From positions 1 through 16,867 of the forward strand of contig CAYLJO010000136.1 of the NCBI GenBank assembly GCA_964383905.1: a stretch of 16,867 bases of DNA. The letters run 5' to 3'. Under the pieces are notes generated by a model. It had not been told where the DNA came from. It did no database searches and worked only from the letters and a program-made list of their open reading frames with translations. Source of the stretch: CAYLJO01 sp964383905. GTDB taxonomy: Bacteria > Acidobacteriota > Blastocatellia > Pyrinomonadales > Pyrinomonadaceae. The translations under genes were made by a program, and so were the position numbers. This document shows, in pieces, positions 15,141-16,867 of the stretch (position 1 is its first letter; each line of letters opens with the position of its first letter).

Positions 15141-16867
15141 ACATGGCCGAAGCCACCCGCCAGATTTACTGGAACATCTCTCACATCTGGGTGATGTACG
15201 CTTTGCTGCTGCCGACGGCGGCGATTGCCGGTTACGGCATCTATCGTCACCTCAGTCGCTGGCGGCGTGGCCTGCCCCTTGCGCGCTTTGACCGCCCGGC
15301 GGGGCGAATGAAGCTGGTCGTCAAGCACGCGCTCGCGCAGAGGCGCACGGCGCGAAACCGTTACGCGGGTCTGTTTCACCGCCTCATCACTTACGGCTTC
15401 ATCACCCTCACCGCTGCGACGACCATCGTGGCGCTCGACGCAGACTTCGGCACGACGATCATGCGCGGGCGCTTTTACCTCTACTTTCAGTCCTTCATCG
15501 TTGACACCTTCGGCGCGCTCGTCATGGTCGGCACCGTCATGGCCGCCGCGCGCCGCTATATCAAGCGACCGAAGAAGCTTGTCTATACGGACGAAGCGGC
15601 GCTGATTCTCGTCGCCATCTTTGTGATCTGCCTGCAAGGATTTCTTATCGAGGGCTGGCGCATCGCGGCGACCGGTGATCCGTGGGGCGCGTGGTCGCCT
15701 TTCGGCAACCTTGTCGCGCGCGCGTCACGCTCGTTGATGAGCGTCGAGACGATGAGGCGGGCGCACCGGAGCACTTGGTGGTTTCATCTCGCCGTGAGCT
15801 TCGGCTTCATCGCGTGGGTGCCTTACACGAAGATGATGCATATCATCACCGCCCCGCTCAACATCTACACCGCCAATCTCGCCCCGCTCGGCGCGTCGCT
15901 CAAAAATATAAATTTCGAGGCGTCCGAAGCCTTCGGCGTCAATTCGCTCAAGGGTTTCACCTGGAAAGACCTGCTTGACCTCGACGCCTGCACCGAATGC
16001 GGGTGCTGCACGGAGGCGTGCCCGGCTCACACCGTCGGCAAAGAACTCTCGCCACGCGACATCATTCTAGGCTTGCGCGACCTGATGCATGAGCGCCCGC
16101 GCGACGTCTTCGGCCTCGTCTCTGCGGGCGGCAACGGGGCGGTCACGGTCGGCGCTGCCGCCCCTCTCACGCCCGCCGATCATGAGCCGACGACGGATCT
16201 CGAAGCGCGCCGGCCTTTAGCGATCATCGGCGCGGTGCCCGCCACCTCGCCCGTCCCGCTCTGGCAGTGCACGACCTGCGCCGCGTGCATGGAGGCGTGC
16301 CCCGTCTTCATCGAACAGATGCCGAAGATCGTCGACATGCGCCGCCACCTCGTGATGGAAGAAGCGGACTTCCCCGATTCGATGCAGGAGGCGATCATGT
16401 CTTTGGAGCGGCGCGGGCACCCATTCAGCGGCACGCAGGCGACGCGCGTTGATTGGGCGGAAGGGCTAGACGTTAAGCACGTCAGCGCCGCGACAGATGC
16501 GGAGGTGCTCCTGTGGGTTGGCTGCAATGGTGCGCTCGTTGAACGCAACCAACGTGTGACGCGTGCCGTCGCGCAACTCCTCGCACAAGCCGGAGTCAAG
16601 TTCGCCATCATGGGGCGAGAGGAGAAGTGCTCTGGCGATCCCGCGCGACGCATCGGTAACGAGTTTCTGTTCGAGACGCTGGCGAAAGAGAACGTCGCCA
16701 ACCTGAACAAGCACAACATCAAGAGGGTCGTCACCGCCTGCCCGCACTGCTTCAACACGCTCAGGAATGAGTATCCGCAGTACGGAGGCCGCTTCGAGGT
16801 CTATCATCACAGCGAATACCTCGCCAAGCTAGTTGAAGAGGGCCAACTCAAACCGCTGCATGAATCG
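15137..16867 (+). CDS. Membrane-bound Fe-S oxidoreductase, EtfD/EMO type (partial at the right end)
   Basis: This open frame runs without a stop to the window end (577 codons) and is cut there. It probably takes electrons from ETF and hands them to quinone, the role of EtfD of mycobacteria and of EMO. The N-terminus has about five transmembrane helices (residues about 15-35, 75-95, 112-132, 155-175, 210-240) with several histidines, like the haem-b NarI-type domain. Two 4Fe-4S motifs follow: C285-x2-C288-x2-C291-x3-C295-P and C378-x2-C381-x2-C384-x3-C388-P. Then two CCG-type cysteine domains, as in heterodisulfide reductase subunits: GC463 and EKC498SGDPARR, then C535PHC538 (the second domain's remainder is beyond the edge). 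The ATG overlaps the etfA stop (ATGA), strong evidence for joint function. Confidence 0.93.
   Translation, partial: MNMAEATRQIYWNISHIWVMYALLLPTAAIAGYGIYRHLSRWRRGLPLARFDRPAGRMKLVVKHALAQRRTARNRYAGLFHRLITYGFITLTAATTIVALDADFGTTIMRGRFYLYFQSFIVDTFGALVMVGTVMAAARRYIKRPKKLVYTDEAALILVAIFVICLQGFLIEGWRIAATGDPWGAWSPFGNLVARASRSLMSVETMRRAHRSTWWFHLAVSFGFIAWVPYTKMMHIITAPLNIYTANLAPLGASLKNINFEASEAFGVNSLKGFTWKDLLDLDACTECGCCTEACPAHTVGKELSPRDIILGLRDLMHERPRDVFGLVSAGGNGAVTVGAAAPLTPADHEPTTDLEARRPLAIIGAVPATSPVPLWQCTTCAACMEACPVFIEQMPKIVDMRRHLVMEEADFPDSMQEAIMSLERRGHPFSGTQATRVDWAEGLDVKHVSAATDAEVLLWVGCNGALVERNQRVTRAVAQLLAQAGVKFAIMGREEKCSGDPARRIGNEFLFETLAKENVANLNKHNIKRVVTACPHCFNTLRNEYPQYGGRFEVYHHSEYLAKLVEEGQLKPLHES

Noticed and set aside
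15086..15637. Minus-strand open frame of 183 codons
   Set aside because: It overlaps the membrane Fe-S oxidoreductase, whose frame I read through to the window end without a stop and with all Fe-S motifs in place.

Overview
The window looks like a chromosomal segment of an acidobacterium, possibly Blastocatellia-like. This is inferred from three things: a roughly 1000-residue Oar-type TonB-dependent receptor with an N-terminal carboxypeptidase-regulatory domain, a LytTR response regulator, and a membrane Fe-S oxidoreductase next to etfBA. No rRNA, tRNA or other phylogenetic marker is present, so the assignment is an inference. No CRISPR array, insertion sequence or prophage gene was seen.

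Left part (1-4480). About 670 bases carry no convincing gene but hold two adjacent, perfect 12-bp-stem hairpins (149-242). An orphan LytTR response regulator (675-1442), an ECF sigma factor without an adjacent anti-sigma gene (1565-2185), a small membrane-anchored mono-haem cytochrome c (2238-2612) and a secreted protein of unknown function with a canonical EF-hand loop (2977-4428) follow on the plus strand.

Middle part (4480-10470). An ECF sigma factor (4668-5201) and its zinc-binding transmembrane anti-sigma factor (5236-6018) stand directly upstream of the TonB-dependent receptor (6135-9104), a plausible envelope-sensing and uptake cell. After the receptor lies a decayed fragment of a RidA/YjgF-family gene (9106-9254), which runs into a PhzF-family epimerase/isomerase gene (9266-10153). 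A 317-base gene-free stretch separates PhzF from the convergent gene that follows.

Right part (10471-16867). This is a coherent fatty-acid oxidation electron-transfer module. A long-form (VLCAD/ACAD9-like) acyl-CoA dehydrogenase (minus strand) is divergent from a TetR regulator. The spacer between them carries a good promoter with a 16-bp palindromic operator just downstream of its -10 box, plus a second 15-bp inverted repeat on the dehydrogenase side. Then come etfB, etfA and, overlapping etfA by ATGA, a membrane-bound Fe-S oxidoreductase of the EtfD/EMO type that is cut by the window end. Electrons would pass from acyl-CoA through the dehydrogenase and ETF to the membrane oxidoreductase and then to quinone.

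I found no wholly new multi-gene system. The items most worth a second look are the twin hairpins at the left edge, the RidA remnant, the unknown EF-hand secreted protein, the TetR/acyl-CoA dehydrogenase control region and the EtfBA-EtfD module.
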